Positions 25,362-35,724 of a stretch of DNA of 64,000 nucleotides are shown piece after piece (the stretch's first letter is position 1; each line of letters opens with the position of its first letter). Location of the stretch: assembly GCA_014649155.1 (NCBI GenBank), contig BMSM01000001.1:682001-746000 (forward strand), in the 5' to 3' direction. Made by a program: the position numbers and the translations under genes. Below the pieces are notes generated by a model. That model did no database searches, was not told the DNA's origin, and was given only the letters and a program-made list of their open reading frames with translations. Source of the stretch: Streptomyces griseoviridis (lineage in GTDB: Bacteria > Actinomycetota > Actinomycetes > Streptomycetales > Streptomycetaceae).

Positions 25362-26768
25362 GTGATCGCCCTCTCCCTCGCCGAGATCGCAGAAGTCGTC
25401 GGCGGGCAGATGCACGACATACCGGATCCGTCGGCCGAGGTCACCGGACCGGTCGTCCACGACTCCCGTGAGGCGGGGCCGGGCAGTCTCTTCGTCGCCT
25501 TCGCCGGCGAACGCGTGGACGGCCACGACTTCGCGCCGGCGGTCGTCGCCTCGGGCGCGGTGGCCGTCCTCGGCTCCCGGCCCGTCGGCGTGCCCGCGAT
25601 CGTCGTGGACGACGTCCAGGCCGCCCTCGGCGCCCTCGCCCGGCACGTCGTACGGCGGCTGGGGGCCACCCTGGTCGCGCTCACCGGCTCGGCGGGCAAG
25701 ACCAGCACCAAGGACCTCATCGCGCAGGTGCTGCGGCGCAAGGCGCCGACGGTGTTCACGCCCGGCTCGCACAACAACGAGATCGGGCTGCCGCTGACCG
25801 CGCTCACCGCCACCGAGGAGACCCGTTTCCTCGTCCTGGAGATGGGCGCCCGCGGCATCGGCCACATCCGGTACCTGACCGGACTGACCCCGCCGCGGAT
25901 AGGGGTCGTCCTCAACGTCGGCTCCGCGCACATCGGCGAGTTCGGCGGCCGGGAGCAGATCGCGCAGGCCAAGGGCGAACTCGTGGAGGCGCTTCCGGAG
26001 GACGGCACCGCCGTCCTCAACGCGGACGACCCCTATGTACGCGCCATGGCCTCCCGAACGAAGGCGAAGGTGGTCTTTTTCGGAGAGTCCGACGAAGCGG
26101 ACGTACGCGCCGAGAATGTGCGACTCACGGACACCGGACAGCCCGCGTTCAGGCTTCACACACCCTCCGGTGCAAGCGATGTGACGATGCGCCTGTACGG
26201 TGAGCACCACGTGTCGAACGCGCTCGCCGCGGCCGCCGTCGCCCACGAGTTGGGCATGTCCGCAGACGAGATCGCCCGCGCGCTCTCCGAGGCGGGCTCC
26301 CTCTCCCGCTGGCGGATGGAGGTCACCGAGCGCCCGGACGGCGTGACGGTCGTCAACGACGCCTACAACGCGAACCCCGAGTCCATGAAGGCCGCGCTGC
26401 GCGCGCTGGCCGCCATGGGCAAGGGACGCCGTACGTGGGCGGTGCTCGGCAAGATGGCCGAGCTCGGGGACGAGGCGCTCGCCGAGCACGACGCGGTCGG
26501 ACGGCTCGCCGTCCGGCTCAACGTCAGCAAGCTCGTCGCGGTCGGGGGCAGGGAAGCCCAATGGCTGCAACTGGGCGCATACAACGAGGGTTCGTGGGGT
26601 GAGGAGTCGGTGCACGTGTCCGACGCACAGGCGGCGGTCGACCTGTTGCGCAGCGAGCTGCGCCCGGGGGACGTCGTGCTCGTGAAGGCGTCCCGGTCGG
26701 TGGGTCTGGAGGCGGTCGCCACGGCGCTGCTGGAGACCGGCACCGAGGGTGAGGTCGCTGCCCGATGA
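25362..26768 (+). CDS. murF: UDP-MurNAc-pentapeptide synthetase MurF
   Basis: Adds D-Ala-D-Ala to complete the cytoplasmic muramyl pentapeptide. 468 residues from a GTG at 25362. ATP motif [14 protein letters not shown] (109-120), [21 protein letters not shown], and the C-terminal ligase segment [19 protein letters not shown] are all present. Its stop overlaps the ATG-ATG start of mraY, indicating translational coupling. The D-Ala-D-Ala ligase gene itself is not in this cluster. Confidence 0.96.
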   Translation: MIALSLAEIAEVVGGQMHDIPDPSAEVTGPVVHDSREAGPGSLFVAFAGERVDGHDFAPAVVASGAVAVLGSRPVGVPAIVVDDVQAALGALARHVVRRLGATLVALTGSAGKTSTKDLIAQVLRRKAPTVFTPGSHNNEIGLPLTALTATEETRFLVLEMGARGIGHIRYLTGLTPPRIGVVLNVGSAHIGEFGGREQIAQAKGELVEALPEDGTAVLNADDPYVRAMASRTKAKVVFFGESDEADVRAENVRLTDTGQPAFRLHTPSGASDVTMRLYGEHHVSNALAAAAVAHELGMSADEIARALSEAGSLSRWRMEVTERPDGVTVVNDAYNANPESMKAALRALAAMGKGRRTWAVLGKMAELGDEALAEHDAVGRLAVRLNVSKLVAVGGREAQWLQLGAYNEGSWGEESVHVSDAQAAVDLLRSELRPGDVVLVKASRSVGLEAVATALLETGTEGEVAAR

Positions 26769-27856
26769 TGAAGCAGATCCTGTTCGCGGGAGTCATCGGT
26801 CTCTTCCTGACGCTGGTCGGCACCCCGCTGCTGATCAAGCTCCTCGCCCGCAAGGGCTACGGCCAGTACATCCGCGACGACGGCCCGCGCGAGCACGCCA
26901 GCAAGCGCGGTACGCCGACCATGGGCGGCATCGCCTTCATCCTGGCCACCGTCGCCGCGTACTTCCTGGCCAAGGTCATCACCAGCTACCTGGACCCGAA
27001 GGCGGACGCGGCGCCGACCTTCTCGGGCCTGCTGGTGCTCGGCCTGATGGTCGGCATGGGCCTGGTCGGCTTCCTGGACGACTACATCAAGATCGTCAAG
27101 CGGCGTTCGCTGGGTCTGCGGGCCAAGGCGAAGATGGCCGGCCAGCTGATCGTCGGCATCGCCTTCGCGGTGCTCGCGCTCCAGTTCGCGGACAGCCGCG
27201 GCAACACCCCGGCCTCCACCAAGCTGTCGTTCATCAGCGACTTCGGCTGGACGATCGGCCCGGTGCTGTTCGTGGTCTGGGCGCTGTTCATGATCCTGGC
27301 GATGTCCAACGGCGTGAACCTCACCGACGGTCTGGACGGCCTCGCCACCGGCGCCTCCGTCCTCGTCTTCGGCGCCTACACCTTCATCGGCGTCTGGCAG
27401 TTCCAGGAGTCCTGCGCCAACGCCACCACGCTGACCAACCCGGGCGCCTGCTACGAGGTGCGCGACCCGCTGGACCTGGCGGTGGTGGCCTCCGCGCTGA
27501 TGGGTGCCTGCCTGGGCTTCCTGTGGTGGAACACCTCGCCGGCCAAGATCTTCATGGGCGACACCGGTTCGCTCGCGCTCGGCGGCGTGCTGGCGGGTCT
27601 GGCGATCTGCTCGCGCACCGAGCTGCTGATGGCCATCCTCGGCGGCCTGTTCGTCCTGATCACCATGTCCGTGGTCATCCAGGTCGGCTCGTTCAAGATG
27701 ACCGGCAAGCGCGTCTTCCGGATGGCACCGCTCCAGCACCACTTCGAACTCAAGGGCTGGTCCGAAGTACTCGTCGTGGTCCGTTTCTGGATCATCCAGG
27801 GCATCTGTGTGATGGTCGGACTGGGCCTCTTCTACGCGGGATGGGCAACGAAGTGA
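26765..27856 (+). CDS. mraY: Phospho-MurNAc-pentapeptide translocase MraY
   Basis: Integral membrane enzyme making lipid I from UDP-MurNAc-pentapeptide and undecaprenyl phosphate. 363 residues with about ten membrane helices. Conserved loops include [11 protein letters not shown], the catalytic aspartates in [34 protein letters not shown], and [14 protein letters not shown], plus the histidine-rich [11 protein letters not shown] near the end. The gene overlaps murF and murD at its two ends. Streptomyces literature also calls it murX. Confidence 0.97.
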   Translation: MMKQILFAGVIGLFLTLVGTPLLIKLLARKGYGQYIRDDGPREHASKRGTPTMGGIAFILATVAAYFLAKVITSYLDPKADAAPTFSGLLVLGLMVGMGLVGFLDDYIKIVKRRSLGLRAKAKMAGQLIVGIAFAVLALQFADSRGNTPASTKLSFISDFGWTIGPVLFVVWALFMILAMSNGVNLTDGLDGLATGASVLVFGAYTFIGVWQFQESCANATTLTNPGACYEVRDPLDLAVVASALMGACLGFLWWNTSPAKIFMGDTGSLALGGVLAGLAICSRTELLMAILGGLFVLITMSVVIQVGSFKMTGKRVFRMAPLQHHFELKGWSEVLVVVRFWIIQGICVMVGLGLFYAGWATK

Positions 27857-29271
27857 CCGACTCGGTGTCTACGGAATTCCAGGGCAAGCACGTCACCGTC
27901 GCCGGACTCGGCGTCTCCGGGGTCCCCGCGGCCAAGGTCCTGCACGGCCTCGGTGCGCGCGTCACCGTCGTCAACGACGGCGCGGACGAGCGCGCGCGGG
28001 CGCAGGCGGCGGAATTGGAGGCGCTCGGCGTCACCGTGCGCCTCGGGGACGCCGACACCCTGCCCGAGGGCACCGACCTCATCGTCACCGCGCCCGGCTG
28101 GAAGCCCACCAAGCCGCTGTTCACGGCGGCCGCGGAGGCCGGCGTCCCCGTCTGGGGCGACGTCGAACTGGCCTGGCGGCTGCGGGGCGAGAACGCCGCC
28201 CCCTGGCTCGCCGTCACCGGCACCAACGGCAAGACCACCACCGTCCGGATGCTCGCGTCGATCCTTCGGGCGGCGGGCCTGCGCACCGCCGCCGTCGGCA
28301 ACATCGGCGTCTCGCTGCTGGACGCGGTCACCGGCGAGCAGGAGTACGACGTCCTGGCCGTGGAGCTGTCCAGCTACCAGCTCCACTGGGCGCCCTCGCT
28401 GCGCGCCCACTCGGCCGCCGTCCTCAACCTCGCCCCGGACCACCTCGACTGGCACGGCTCCATGGACGCGTATGCCGCCGACAAGGGCCGTGTCTACGAG
28501 GGCAACCAGGTCGCCTGCGTCTACAACGTGGCCGACAAGGCCACCGAGGACCTCGTCCGCGAGGCCGACGTCGAGGAGGGCTGCCGGGCCATCGGCTTCA
28601 CCCTCGGCGCTCCGGCACCCTCCCAACTCGGCGTCGTGGACGGCATCCTGGTCGACCGGGCGTTCGTCGAGAACCGGCAGAAGAACGCCCAGGAGCTGGC
28701 CGAGGTCGCCGACGTGAACCCGCCGGCGCCGCACAACATCGCCAACGCGCTGGCCGCCGCCGCCCTCGCCCGCGCCTACGGGGTGCCCGCGGCGGCCGTC
28801 CGGGACGGGCTGCGCGCCTTCACCCCGGACGCCCACCGCATCGCGCACGTCGCCGACGTGGACGGCGTGGCCTACGTCGACGACTCCAAGGCCACCAACA
28901 CCCATGCCGCCGAGGCGTCCTTGGCGGCGTACGGGTCGGTCGTGTGGATCGCCGGCGGCCTCGCGAAGGGCGCCACCTTCGACGAACTGGTCGCGGGCGC
29001 GGCCGGGCGGCTGCGGGGCGTCGTACTGATCGGCGCCGACCGCGCGCTGATCGCCGAAGCCCTGGCGCGACACGCACCGGAAGTACCCGTGGTCGACCTC
29101 GACCGGACCGACACTGGGGCGATGCTCCAGGCGGTCCAGGAGGCGCGGCGGCTCGCCCGCCCGGGAGACACGGTGCTGCTGGCCCCGGCCTGCGCCTCCA
29201 TGGACATGTTCGCCAACTACAACCAGCGCGGTGACGCGTTCGCACAGGCCGTTCGCGAACTCGGCGCCTGA
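27841..29271 (+). CDS. murD: UDP-MurNAc-L-alanine--D-glutamate ligase MurD
   Basis: Adds D-glutamate to UDP-MurNAc-L-alanine. 476 residues from the ATG at 27841; a GTG at 27853 that overlaps the mraY stop (GTGA) is an equally good start. N-terminal domain begins [19 protein letters not shown]. The ATP motif is [13 protein letters not shown] (K131), with [21 protein letters not shown] and later [10 protein letters not shown]. Although MurD acts before MurE in the pathway, its gene comes after mraY, as usual in this cluster type. Confidence 0.95.
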   Translation: MGNEVTDSVSTEFQGKHVTVAGLGVSGVPAAKVLHGLGARVTVVNDGADERARAQAAELEALGVTVRLGDADTLPEGTDLIVTAPGWKPTKPLFTAAAEAGVPVWGDVELAWRLRGENAAPWLAVTGTNGKTTTVRMLASILRAAGLRTAAVGNIGVSLLDAVTGEQEYDVLAVELSSYQLHWAPSLRAHSAAVLNLAPDHLDWHGSMDAYAADKGRVYEGNQVACVYNVADKATEDLVREADVEEGCRAIGFTLGAPAPSQLGVVDGILVDRAFVENRQKNAQELAEVADVNPPAPHNIANALAAAALARAYGVPAAAVRDGLRAFTPDAHRIAHVADVDGVAYVDDSKATNTHAAEASLAAYGSVVWIAGGLAKGATFDELVAGAAGRLRGVVLIGADRALIAEALARHAPEVPVVDLDRTDTGAMLQAVQEARRLARPGDTVLLAPACASMDMFANYNQRGDAFAQAVRELGA

Positions 29272-29345
29272 CCCGGCCGCCTGCGCCGGGCGACCATGGG
29301 AGGGACGCGTGGGACGGTCCAGGCCGACGTACAGCGGAGGCTTCG

Positions 29346-30722
29346 ATGCCCGGTAGTCCCGGCAGCCGCACCGGAGGACGGCCGCCCGTGCGGCGGGCCG
29401 CCGCACGGCCCGCCGCCCGGCGGCCCGCGGCCCCCGAGAACCCCGTCCGGGCGCTGTACACCCGCCTGCGCCGGGCCTGGGACCGGCCGCTGACGGCGTA
29501 CTACCTGATCGCCGGCGGCAGCGCGCTGATCACCGTGCTCGGTCTGGTGATGGTCTACTCGGCCTCCCAGATCACCGCGCTCCAGCTCTCGCTGCCGGGG
29601 TCGTACTTCTTCCGCAAGCAGTTCCTGGCCGCCGTGATCGGCACCGTACTGCTGCTCGCCGCGATGCGGATGCCGGTGAAGCTGCACCGGGCACTGGCCT
29701 ATCCGATCCTGGCCGGCGCGGTCTTCCTGATGGCCCTGGTGCAGGTGCCGGGGATAGGGATGTCGGTCAACGGCAACCAGAACTGGATCTCCGTCGGCGG
29801 CCCCTTCCAGCTCCAGCCCAGCGAGTTCGGCAAGCTCGCCCTGGTGCTGTGGGGCGCCGACCTGCTCGCCCGCAAACAGGACAAGCGGCTGCTGACCCAG
29901 TGGAAGCACATGCTGGTGCCGCTGGTCCCGGTCGCCTTCCTGCTCCTCGGGCTGATCATGCTCGGCGGGGACATGGGCACCGCGATCATCCTGACCGCCA
30001 TCGCCTTCGGGCTGCTGTGGCTGGCGGGGGCGCCCACCCGGATGTTCGCCGGGGTCCTCTCGGTCGCCGCGCTGCTCGGTGTGATCCTCATCAAGACCAA
30101 CCCCAACCGCATGGCCCGGCTGGCCTGCATCGGCGCGACCGACCCCGGCCCCGGCGACTCCTGCTGGCAGGCGGTGCACGGCATCTACGCCCTCGCCTCG
30201 GGCGGGCTGTTCGGTTCCGGACTCGGCGCCAGCGTCGAGAAGTGGGGCCAACTCCCCGAGGCGCACACCGACTTCATCTTCGCCGTCACCGGCGAGGAAC
30301 TGGGCTTGGCGGGCACGCTGTCCGTCCTCGCCCTCTTCGCGGCTCTAGGCTATGCGGGTATCCGCGTGGCCGGACGCACGGAGGACCCCTTCGTCAGGTA
30401 TGCCGCGGGAGGCGTGACCACCTGGATCACGGCCCAGGCCGTGATCAACATCGGTGCGGTCCTCGGACTGCTGCCGATCGCCGGCGTCCCCCTCCCGCTG
30501 TTCTCCTACGGGGGTTCCGCCCTGCTGCCGACCATGTTCGCCATCGGGCTGCTGATCGCCTTCGCACGCGACGAGCCCGCTGCGCGGGCGGCGCTTGCGA
30601 TGCGGCAACCTCGCTTTGGTAGAAAGCGGGGGACCGGGGGCACCGGGTCCGAGCGGAGGCCCCGGAGTTGGAACACGATGCGACGGCGTGCCTCGGCGGC
30701 GCGCTCGTCCGGAGAGCGGTGA
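29346..30722 (+). CDS. ftsW: SEDS-family septal peptidoglycan glycosyltransferase FtsW
   Basis: Polymerises lipid II at the septum together with FtsI. 458 residues. An Arg/Pro-rich cytoplasmic N-terminus (about 1-48) is followed by ten or so membrane helices. SEDS landmarks are NGNQNWISVGGPFQLQPSEF, GGDMGTAI, the large extracytoplasmic loop ending at LPEAHTDFIFAVTGEELG, and PLPLFSYGGSALLP. The C-terminus is basic. ATG at 29346 follows murD by 74 bases. The loop contains two cysteines (ACIGATDPGPGDSC) that could form a disulfide. Confidence 0.95.
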   Translation: MPGSPGSRTGGRPPVRRAAARPAARRPAAPENPVRALYTRLRRAWDRPLTAYYLIAGGSALITVLGLVMVYSASQITALQLSLPGSYFFRKQFLAAVIGTVLLLAAMRMPVKLHRALAYPILAGAVFLMALVQVPGIGMSVNGNQNWISVGGPFQLQPSEFGKLALVLWGADLLARKQDKRLLTQWKHMLVPLVPVAFLLLGLIMLGGDMGTAIILTAIAFGLLWLAGAPTRMFAGVLSVAALLGVILIKTNPNRMARLACIGATDPGPGDSCWQAVHGIYALASGGLFGSGLGASVEKWGQLPEAHTDFIFAVTGEELGLAGTLSVLALFAALGYAGIRVAGRTEDPFVRYAAGGVTTWITAQAVINIGAVLGLLPIAGVPLPLFSYGGSALLPTMFAIGLLIAFARDEPAARAALAMRQPRFGRKRGTGGTGSERRPRSWNTMRRRASAARSSGER

Positions 30723-30728
30723 ATTTCG

Positions 30729-31826
30729 GTGCATGTCGTACTCGCCGGCGGAGGAACCGCGGGCCACATCGAGCCCGCGCTCGCCCTCGCGGACGCCCTG
30801 CGCAGGCAGGACCCGACCGTGGGCATCACGGCCCTGGGCACGGAGCGCGGCCTGGAGACCCGTCTCGTACCCGAGCGCGGGTACGAGCTGGCGCTGATCC
30901 CGGCGGTACCCCTGCCGCGCAAGCCCACGCCCGAGCTGATCACCGTGCCGGGCCGGCTGCGCGGCACCATCAAGGCGACCGAGCAGATTTTGGAGCGCAC
31001 CCGCGCCGACGCCGTGGTCGGCTTCGGCGGGTACGTCGCCCTGCCCGGCTACCTCGCGGCCAAGCGGCTCGGCGTGCCGATCGTGATCCACGAGGCCAAC
31101 GCCCGCCCCGGCCTGGCCAACAAGATCGGCTCCCGGTACGCCGCGCAGGTCGCCGTCTCCACCCCCGACAGCAAACTGCGCAACTCCCGGTACATCGGCA
31201 TCCCGCTGCGCCGCTCCATCGCCACCCTGGACCGGGCCGCCGCCCGCCCCGAGGCCCGCGCGGCGTTCGGTCTCGACCCCAATCTGCCCACGCTGCTGGT
31301 CACCGGCGGCTCACAGGGCGCCCGCCGGCTCAACGAGGTCGTCCAGCAGGTCGCGCCCTGGCTCCAGCAGGCGGGCATCCAGATCCTGCACGCGGTCGGC
31401 CCGAAGAACGAACTGCCGCAGGTCCACCAGATGCCGGGGATGCCCCCGTACATCCCGGTAAGTTATCTGGACCGGATGGACCTCGCGTACGCCGCGGCCG
31501 ACATGATGCTCTGCCGCGCGGGCGCGATGACCGTCGCCGAACTCTCCGCCGTCGGGCTCCCCGCCGCCTACGTCCCGCTGCCCATCGGCAACGGCGAACA
31601 GCGGCTCAACGCCCAGCCGGTGGTCAAGGCCGGCGGCGGACTGCTGGTCGACGACGCGGAACTGACCCCCGAGTGGGTCCAGCAGAACGTGCTGCCCGTC
31701 CTCGCCGACCCGCACCGGCTGTACGAGATGTCCCGCGCCGCCGCCGAGTTCGGCCGCCGGGACGCCGACGAGCTGCTCGTCGGCATGGTCTACGAGGCGA
31801 TCAGCGCCGCCCGCGCGCAGCGCTAG
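30729..31826 (+). CDS. murG: Lipid II synthase MurG (UDP-GlcNAc transferase)
   Basis: Transfers GlcNAc to lipid I on the inner membrane face. 365 residues, GT-B fold. N-terminal glycine loop [43 protein letters not shown], then the second glycine loop [14 protein letters not shown] and the UDP-GlcNAc site [21 protein letters not shown] at 30729 lies six bases after ftsW. In many bacteria murC and ddl follow; here ftsQ follows directly. Confidence 0.97.
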   Translation: MHVVLAGGGTAGHIEPALALADALRRQDPTVGITALGTERGLETRLVPERGYELALIPAVPLPRKPTPELITVPGRLRGTIKATEQILERTRADAVVGFGGYVALPGYLAAKRLGVPIVIHEANARPGLANKIGSRYAAQVAVSTPDSKLRNSRYIGIPLRRSIATLDRAAARPEARAAFGLDPNLPTLLVTGGSQGARRLNEVVQQVAPWLQQAGIQILHAVGPKNELPQVHQMPGMPPYIPVSYLDRMDLAYAAADMMLCRAGAMTVAELSAVGLPAAYVPLPIGNGEQRLNAQPVVKAGGGLLVDDAELTPEWVQQNVLPVLADPHRLYEMSRAAAEFGRRDADELLVGMVYEAISAARAQR

Positions 31827-31850
31827 GCGACCCGACGGAGGGCAGGAAGC

Positions 31851-32651
31851 GTGGCCGGACCGACCACCGCCGAACGCGGTGCACGCCAGCAGGAGTCGTC
31901 CGGCCCGTCCCGTGCCCGGCGCCTGTGGCCACCCCGCCCACGTATTCGTACGATCGTCATCCTGGCCGTCCTCGTCGTCGTGACGGGCGGGGCGGCCGGC
32001 TGGCTGCTGTACGGCTCCGACTGGCTGCGGGTGGAGAGGGTCTCCGTCTCGGGCACCCGGGTCCTGACGCCCGCTCAGGTCCGGGAAGCGGCCGACGTTC
32101 CCGTCGGGGAGCCGCTCATTTCCGTCGACACCGAGGCGATCGAGAGCCGGCTGAAGAAGAAATTGCCCCGAATTGACGTGATTGCGGCCGACCGTTCCTG
32201 GCCCGACGGAATCAGTCTGGAAGTGACGGAACGCACTCCGGTTCTGCTCGTGCAAAACGGAGAAAAGTATGGGGAAGTGGACAAGGATGGCGTCCGATTC
32301 GCCACGATTTCCCGTGCGGTCAAAGGCGTTCCCCTGCTGGAATTGGCGGTCTCGCGTTCGGGCTCGTCCGCCGCGAGCCTGCGCCGCTTCGGCGAGGACC
32401 GGCTGGTCCGGGAGGCGGTCCGGGTGGCCGGACGGGTCCCGGACGCGGTCACCCGCGACGCCCGGCGGGTCGCGGTGCGTTCCTTCGACGACATCTCGCT
32501 GGAGTTGAGCGGGGGGCGGACCGTGGCGTGGGGGAGCGCGGAAAAGAGCGCTGACAAGGCGCGCGCCCTCACCGCCCTGATGAAAGCCGCGCCCGACGCG
32601 CGGCACTTCGACGTGAGTGTTCCCACCGCCCCTGCGGTATCGGGGAGTTGA
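31851..32651 (+). CDS. ftsQ: Cell division protein FtsQ
   Basis: 266-residue bitopic divisome protein. A basic cytoplasmic tail precedes one membrane helix (about residues 34-54), a POTRA domain (WLRVERVSVSGTRVLTPAQV onward) and the FtsQ beta domain. FtsQ scaffolds FtsL and partners. GTG at 31851 has GGAGGG and AGGAAG upstream. An odd feature is codon use: residues 90-168 use A- or T-ending codons in 24 of 79 positions, well above neighbouring genes, although the protein reads normally. ftsZ follows after a 287-base regulatory gap. Confidence 0.94.
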   Translation: MAGPTTAERGARQQESSGPSRARRLWPPRPRIRTIVILAVLVVVTGGAAGWLLYGSDWLRVERVSVSGTRVLTPAQVREAADVPVGEPLISVDTEAIESRLKKKLPRIDVIAADRSWPDGISLEVTERTPVLLVQNGEKYGEVDKDGVRFATISRAVKGVPLLELAVSRSGSSAASLRRFGEDRLVREAVRVAGRVPDAVTRDARRVAVRSFDDISLELSGGRTVAWGSAEKSADKARALTALMKAAPDARHFDVSVPTAPAVSGS

Positions 32652-32938
32652 CGTCCGTCGACGCAGGCCAGCACCCTGGTTGGGCAGCGCTACGGCTGAT
32701 CACATAGGGTGAAAAGAAAAACGGGAGGTTCGGCGTGTTCGTTGAACGCGCGCCACGTGTCGACTTAGTGTCCTGTTCGGAAGACTCCAGGGAACAGACA
32801 CACTGGTAACCCTAAACTTCAGCGTTAGGGTTCGGGTCGGCGCTACGGACCGTCCCATTCGGCATCAGTCGCCGGACCGCGGAGCAGCAGTGCTCCACCG
32901 GTCCGACGACACGTAACTCGAGGCGAGAGGCCTTCGAC
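32652..32938 (+). promoter_or_regulatory. ftsZ promoter and leader region
   Basis: Contains several ordered elements. TTGAAC (32742-32747) and TAGTGT (32766-32771), spaced by 18, could be a promoter. GACAC, the core recognised by the sporulation regulator WhiA, occurs at 32797-32801 and 32908-32912. A perfect inverted repeat AACCCTAA (32808-32815), nine bases, TTAGGGTT (32825-32832) lies between. A two-part hairpin (CGGACC...GGTCCG around GGAGCA...TGCTCC) occupies 32873-32905, just ahead of the ribosome site. In Streptomyces ftsZ is known to have several promoters, one raised strongly during sporulation; assigning these boxes to them is inference. Confidence 0.7.
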
Positions 32939-34144
32939 GTGGCAGCACCGCAGAACTACCTCGCAGTCATCAAAGTCATCGGTGTCGGCGGCGGTGGTGT
33001 CAATGCCATCAACCGGATGATCGAGGTCGGTCTCAAGGGCGTCGAGTTCATCGCCATCAACACCGACGCGCAAGCCCTGTTGATGAGCGACGCCGACGTC
33101 AAGCTCGACGTCGGCCGTGAACTCACCCGCGGACTCGGCGCCGGAGCCAACCCGGCCGTCGGCCGCAAGGCCGCCGAGGATCACCGCGAGGAGATCGAGG
33201 AGGTCCTCAAGGGGGCCGACATGGTCTTCGTGACGGCCGGTGAGGGCGGCGGCACCGGCACCGGCGGCGCGCCCGTGGTGGCGAACATCGCCCGCTCCCT
33301 CGGCGCCCTCACCATCGGCGTGGTCACCCGCCCGTTCACCTTCGAGGGACGGCGCCGGGCCAACCAGGCCGAGGACGGCATCGCCGAACTCCGCGAAGAG
33401 GTCGACACCCTCATCGTCATCCCCAACGACCGGCTGCTGTCCATCTCGGACCGCCAGGTCTCCGTCCTCGACGCCTTCAAGTCGGCGGACCAGGTCCTGC
33501 TCTCCGGTGTGCAGGGCATCACCGACCTGATCACCACCCCCGGCCTGATCAACCTCGACTTCGCCGACGTCAAGTCGGTCATGTCCGAGGCCGGTTCGGC
33601 CCTGATGGGCATCGGCTCCGCCCGCGGCGACGACCGCGCGGTGGCCGCCGCCGAGATGGCGATCTCCTCGCCGCTGCTCGAAGCCTCCATCGACGGTGCC
33701 CGGGGCGTCCTGCTCTCCATCTCCGGCGGCTCCGACCTCGGCCTGTTCGAGATCAACGAGGCCGCCCAGCTGGTCAGCGAGGCCGCCCACCCCGAGGCCA
33801 ACATCATCTTCGGCGCCGTCATCGACGACGCCCTCGGTGACGAGGTCCGGGTCACGGTCATCGCGGCCGGCTTCGACGGCGGCCAGCCGCCCGCCAAGCG
33901 GGACACCGTGCTCGGCGCGGCCTCGGCCAAGCGCGACGAGCAGCCCGCCCCGCCGGCCCGGCAGCCGGAGAGCCGCCCGTCCTTCAGCGGACTCGGCAGC
34001 GTCAAGCCGAAGGAGGAGCCGGAGCCGGTCGCGCCGGAGCCGGTCAGCGACCTGCCGCCGGTCACCCCGCCGCCGGTCCCGCCGTCCCGTACCTACTCGG
34101 ACAGCGCGGCCGAGGAACTGGACGTGCCGGACTTCTTGAAGTGA
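32939..34144 (+). CDS. ftsZ: Cell division GTPase FtsZ
   Basis: Tubulin homologue that forms the Z-ring; in Streptomyces it makes the ladder of septa in sporulating hyphae. 401 residues. N-terminal [15 protein letters not shown], the GTP signature [13 protein letters not shown] (103-109 core), and the T7 synergy loop [21 protein letters not shown] Pro-rich linker comes next, and the conserved C-terminal peptide DVPDFLK binds SepF. GTG at 32939 with GAGAGG upstream. Its stop overlaps the start of pgeF. Confidence 0.98.
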   Translation: MAAPQNYLAVIKVIGVGGGGVNAINRMIEVGLKGVEFIAINTDAQALLMSDADVKLDVGRELTRGLGAGANPAVGRKAAEDHREEIEEVLKGADMVFVTAGEGGGTGTGGAPVVANIARSLGALTIGVVTRPFTFEGRRRANQAEDGIAELREEVDTLIVIPNDRLLSISDRQVSVLDAFKSADQVLLSGVQGITDLITTPGLINLDFADVKSVMSEAGSALMGIGSARGDDRAVAAAEMAISSPLLEASIDGARGVLLSISGGSDLGLFEINEAAQLVSEAAHPEANIIFGAVIDDALGDEVRVTVIAAGFDGGQPPAKRDTVLGAASAKRDEQPAPPARQPESRPSFSGLGSVKPKEEPEPVAPEPVSDLPPVTPPPVPPSRTYSDSAAEELDVPDFLK

Positions 34145-34869
34145 CAGCACAGCGCGATACCGCGAACGGCGCGCACTTCGCCTTCACCGACCGGTGGGGC
34201 GGGGTGAGCGCCGTTCCGTACGAGGAGCTCAACCTCGGCGGCGCGGTCGGTGACGACCCCGACGCCGTACGGACCAACCGGGAACGGGCGGCCGCGTCGC
34301 TCGGGCTCGACCCCGGCCGGGTGGTCTGGATGAACCAGGTGCACGGCGCCGGCGTCGAAGTGGTGGACGCCCCCTGGGGCGCCCGGCCGGTGCCCGAGAC
34401 CGACGCGCTCGTCACCGCCGAGCGCGGCCTCGCCCTCGCGGTCCTCACCGCCGACTGCGTGCCGGTGCTGCTGGCCGACCCGGCCGCCGGGGTCGTCGCC
34501 GCCGCGCACGCGGGCCGGCCCGGCATGATCGCCGGGGTCGTCCCCGCCGCCGTACGCGCCATGACAGAACTCGGCGCCGACCCCGCCCGGATCGTCGCCC
34601 GCACCGGACCCTCGGTGTGCGGCCGGTGCTACGAGGTGCCGGAGGCGATGCGCGCCGAGGTGGCCGCCGTCGAACCGGCGGCGTACGCCGTCACCAGCTG
34701 GGGCACGCCGGCGGTCGACGTGGCCGCCGGTGTGCACGCGCAACTCGAACGGCTCGGGGTACGCGCACGGGAGCAGTCGCCGGTGTGCACGCTGGAGTCG
34801 AAGGATCACTTCTCGTACCGACGGGACCGCACCACCGGGCGGCTCGCGGGCTATGTATGGCTGGGCTGA
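34141..34869 (+). CDS. pgeF: PgeF/YfiH (LACC1) family protein
   Basis: 242 residues. Members of this family have been described as polyphenol oxidases, as purine nucleoside phosphorylase/adenosine deaminase-type enzymes, and as peptidoglycan editing factors that remove wrong UDP-MurNAc precursors. The zinc-site residues are visible: H68 (WMNQVHGAG), C106 (TADCVPVLL), H123 (AAHAGRPG). The start GTG overlaps the ftsZ stop. Location directly after ftsZ fits an editing role for wall precursors, but that is inference. Confidence 0.92.
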   Translation: MTAQRDTANGAHFAFTDRWGGVSAVPYEELNLGGAVGDDPDAVRTNRERAAASLGLDPGRVVWMNQVHGAGVEVVDAPWGARPVPETDALVTAERGLALAVLTADCVPVLLADPAAGVVAAAHAGRPGMIAGVVPAAVRAMTELGADPARIVARTGPSVCGRCYEVPEAMRAEVAAVEPAAYAVTSWGTPAVDVAAGVHAQLERLGVRAREQSPVCTLESKDHFSYRRDRTTGRLAGYVWLG

Positions 34870-34875
34870 TGGGGC

Positions 34876-35595
34876 ATGACGGAGCGTAAGGACGAACTCG
34901 CCGCGAACCTCGCCAAGGTGGAGGAGCGCATCGCCGCCGCGTGCGCCGCCGCCGGCCGGGACCGCGAGGAGGTGACCCTGATCGTGGTCACCAAGACCTA
35001 TCCGGCGAGCGATGTGCGTACGTTGGCGGAGCTGGGTGTCCGGCATGTCGCGGAGAACCGGGACCAGGACGCGGCCCCGAAGGCCGCCGCGTGCGCGGAT
35101 CTGCCGCTCACCTGGCACTTCGTGGGGCAGTTGCAGACCAACAAGGTACGATCCGTGGTCGGTTACGCCGATCTCGTGCAGTCCGTCGACCGTGCCCGGC
35201 TGGTCACCGCCCTGTCCAAGGAGGCGGAGCGGGCCGGACGTGAACTGGGCTGCCTCGTCCAGGTCGCACTCGATGCGGGAGCGAACGGGCGGGGGGAGCG
35301 GGGCGGTGTGGCTCCCGACGGGATCGGGGAGTTGGCCGACCTCGTCGCCGGGGCGCCGGGGCTCCGGCTCGACGGACTGATGACGGTGGCCCCGCTGACC
35401 GGGGAGTACGCCGGACGCCAAGAGGCCGCTTTCGAGCGGCTCATGGATTTGTCGACCCACCTGCGCCGGTCCCATCCGACTGCGACCATGGTCTCGGCAG
35501 GGATGAGTGCGGACCTCGAACAGGCCGTGGCCGCCGGAGCGACACATGTGCGCGTCGGTACCGCGGTACTCGGCGTCCGACCCAGGCTCGGGTAA
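34876..35595 (+). CDS. PLP homeostasis protein YggS (YlmE)
   Basis: 239-residue pyridoxal-phosphate-binding protein with an alanine-racemase-like barrel and no known catalysis. The PLP lysine is K40 in LIVVTKTYPASD. FVGQLQTNKVR, MTVAPLTG and SAGMSADLEQAVAAGATHVRVG are family signatures. ATG at 34876 is six bases after pgeF. In Gram-positive dcw clusters this gene regularly stands between ftsZ and sepF. One oddity: the usual E-N-R-x-Q segment reads ENRDQDA. Confidence 0.94.
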   Translation: MTERKDELAANLAKVEERIAAACAAAGRDREEVTLIVVTKTYPASDVRTLAELGVRHVAENRDQDAAPKAAACADLPLTWHFVGQLQTNKVRSVVGYADLVQSVDRARLVTALSKEAERAGRELGCLVQVALDAGANGRGERGGVAPDGIGELADLVAGAPGLRLDGLMTVAPLTGEYAGRQEAAFERLMDLSTHLRRSHPTATMVSAGMSADLEQAVAAGATHVRVGTAVLGVRPRLG

Positions 35596-35724
35596 CGTCG
35601 CCAAGAAGTCGGACCACAGCAGAAAATATGGTCATTACCGCCGAAAGGCGGAAGCAACGACCTCGTGGATCGCGGGCATGTGGCAGTCGTCAGCAGATCC
35701 ACCACAGAGCGGAGGACTCAGAGC

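Noticed and set aside
32118..32354. Horizontal transfer as the cause of the odd codons in ftsQ
   Set aside because: The protein reads as a continuous ordinary FtsQ and the patch is inside one gene, so a transferred segment is less likely than a local sequence constraint.
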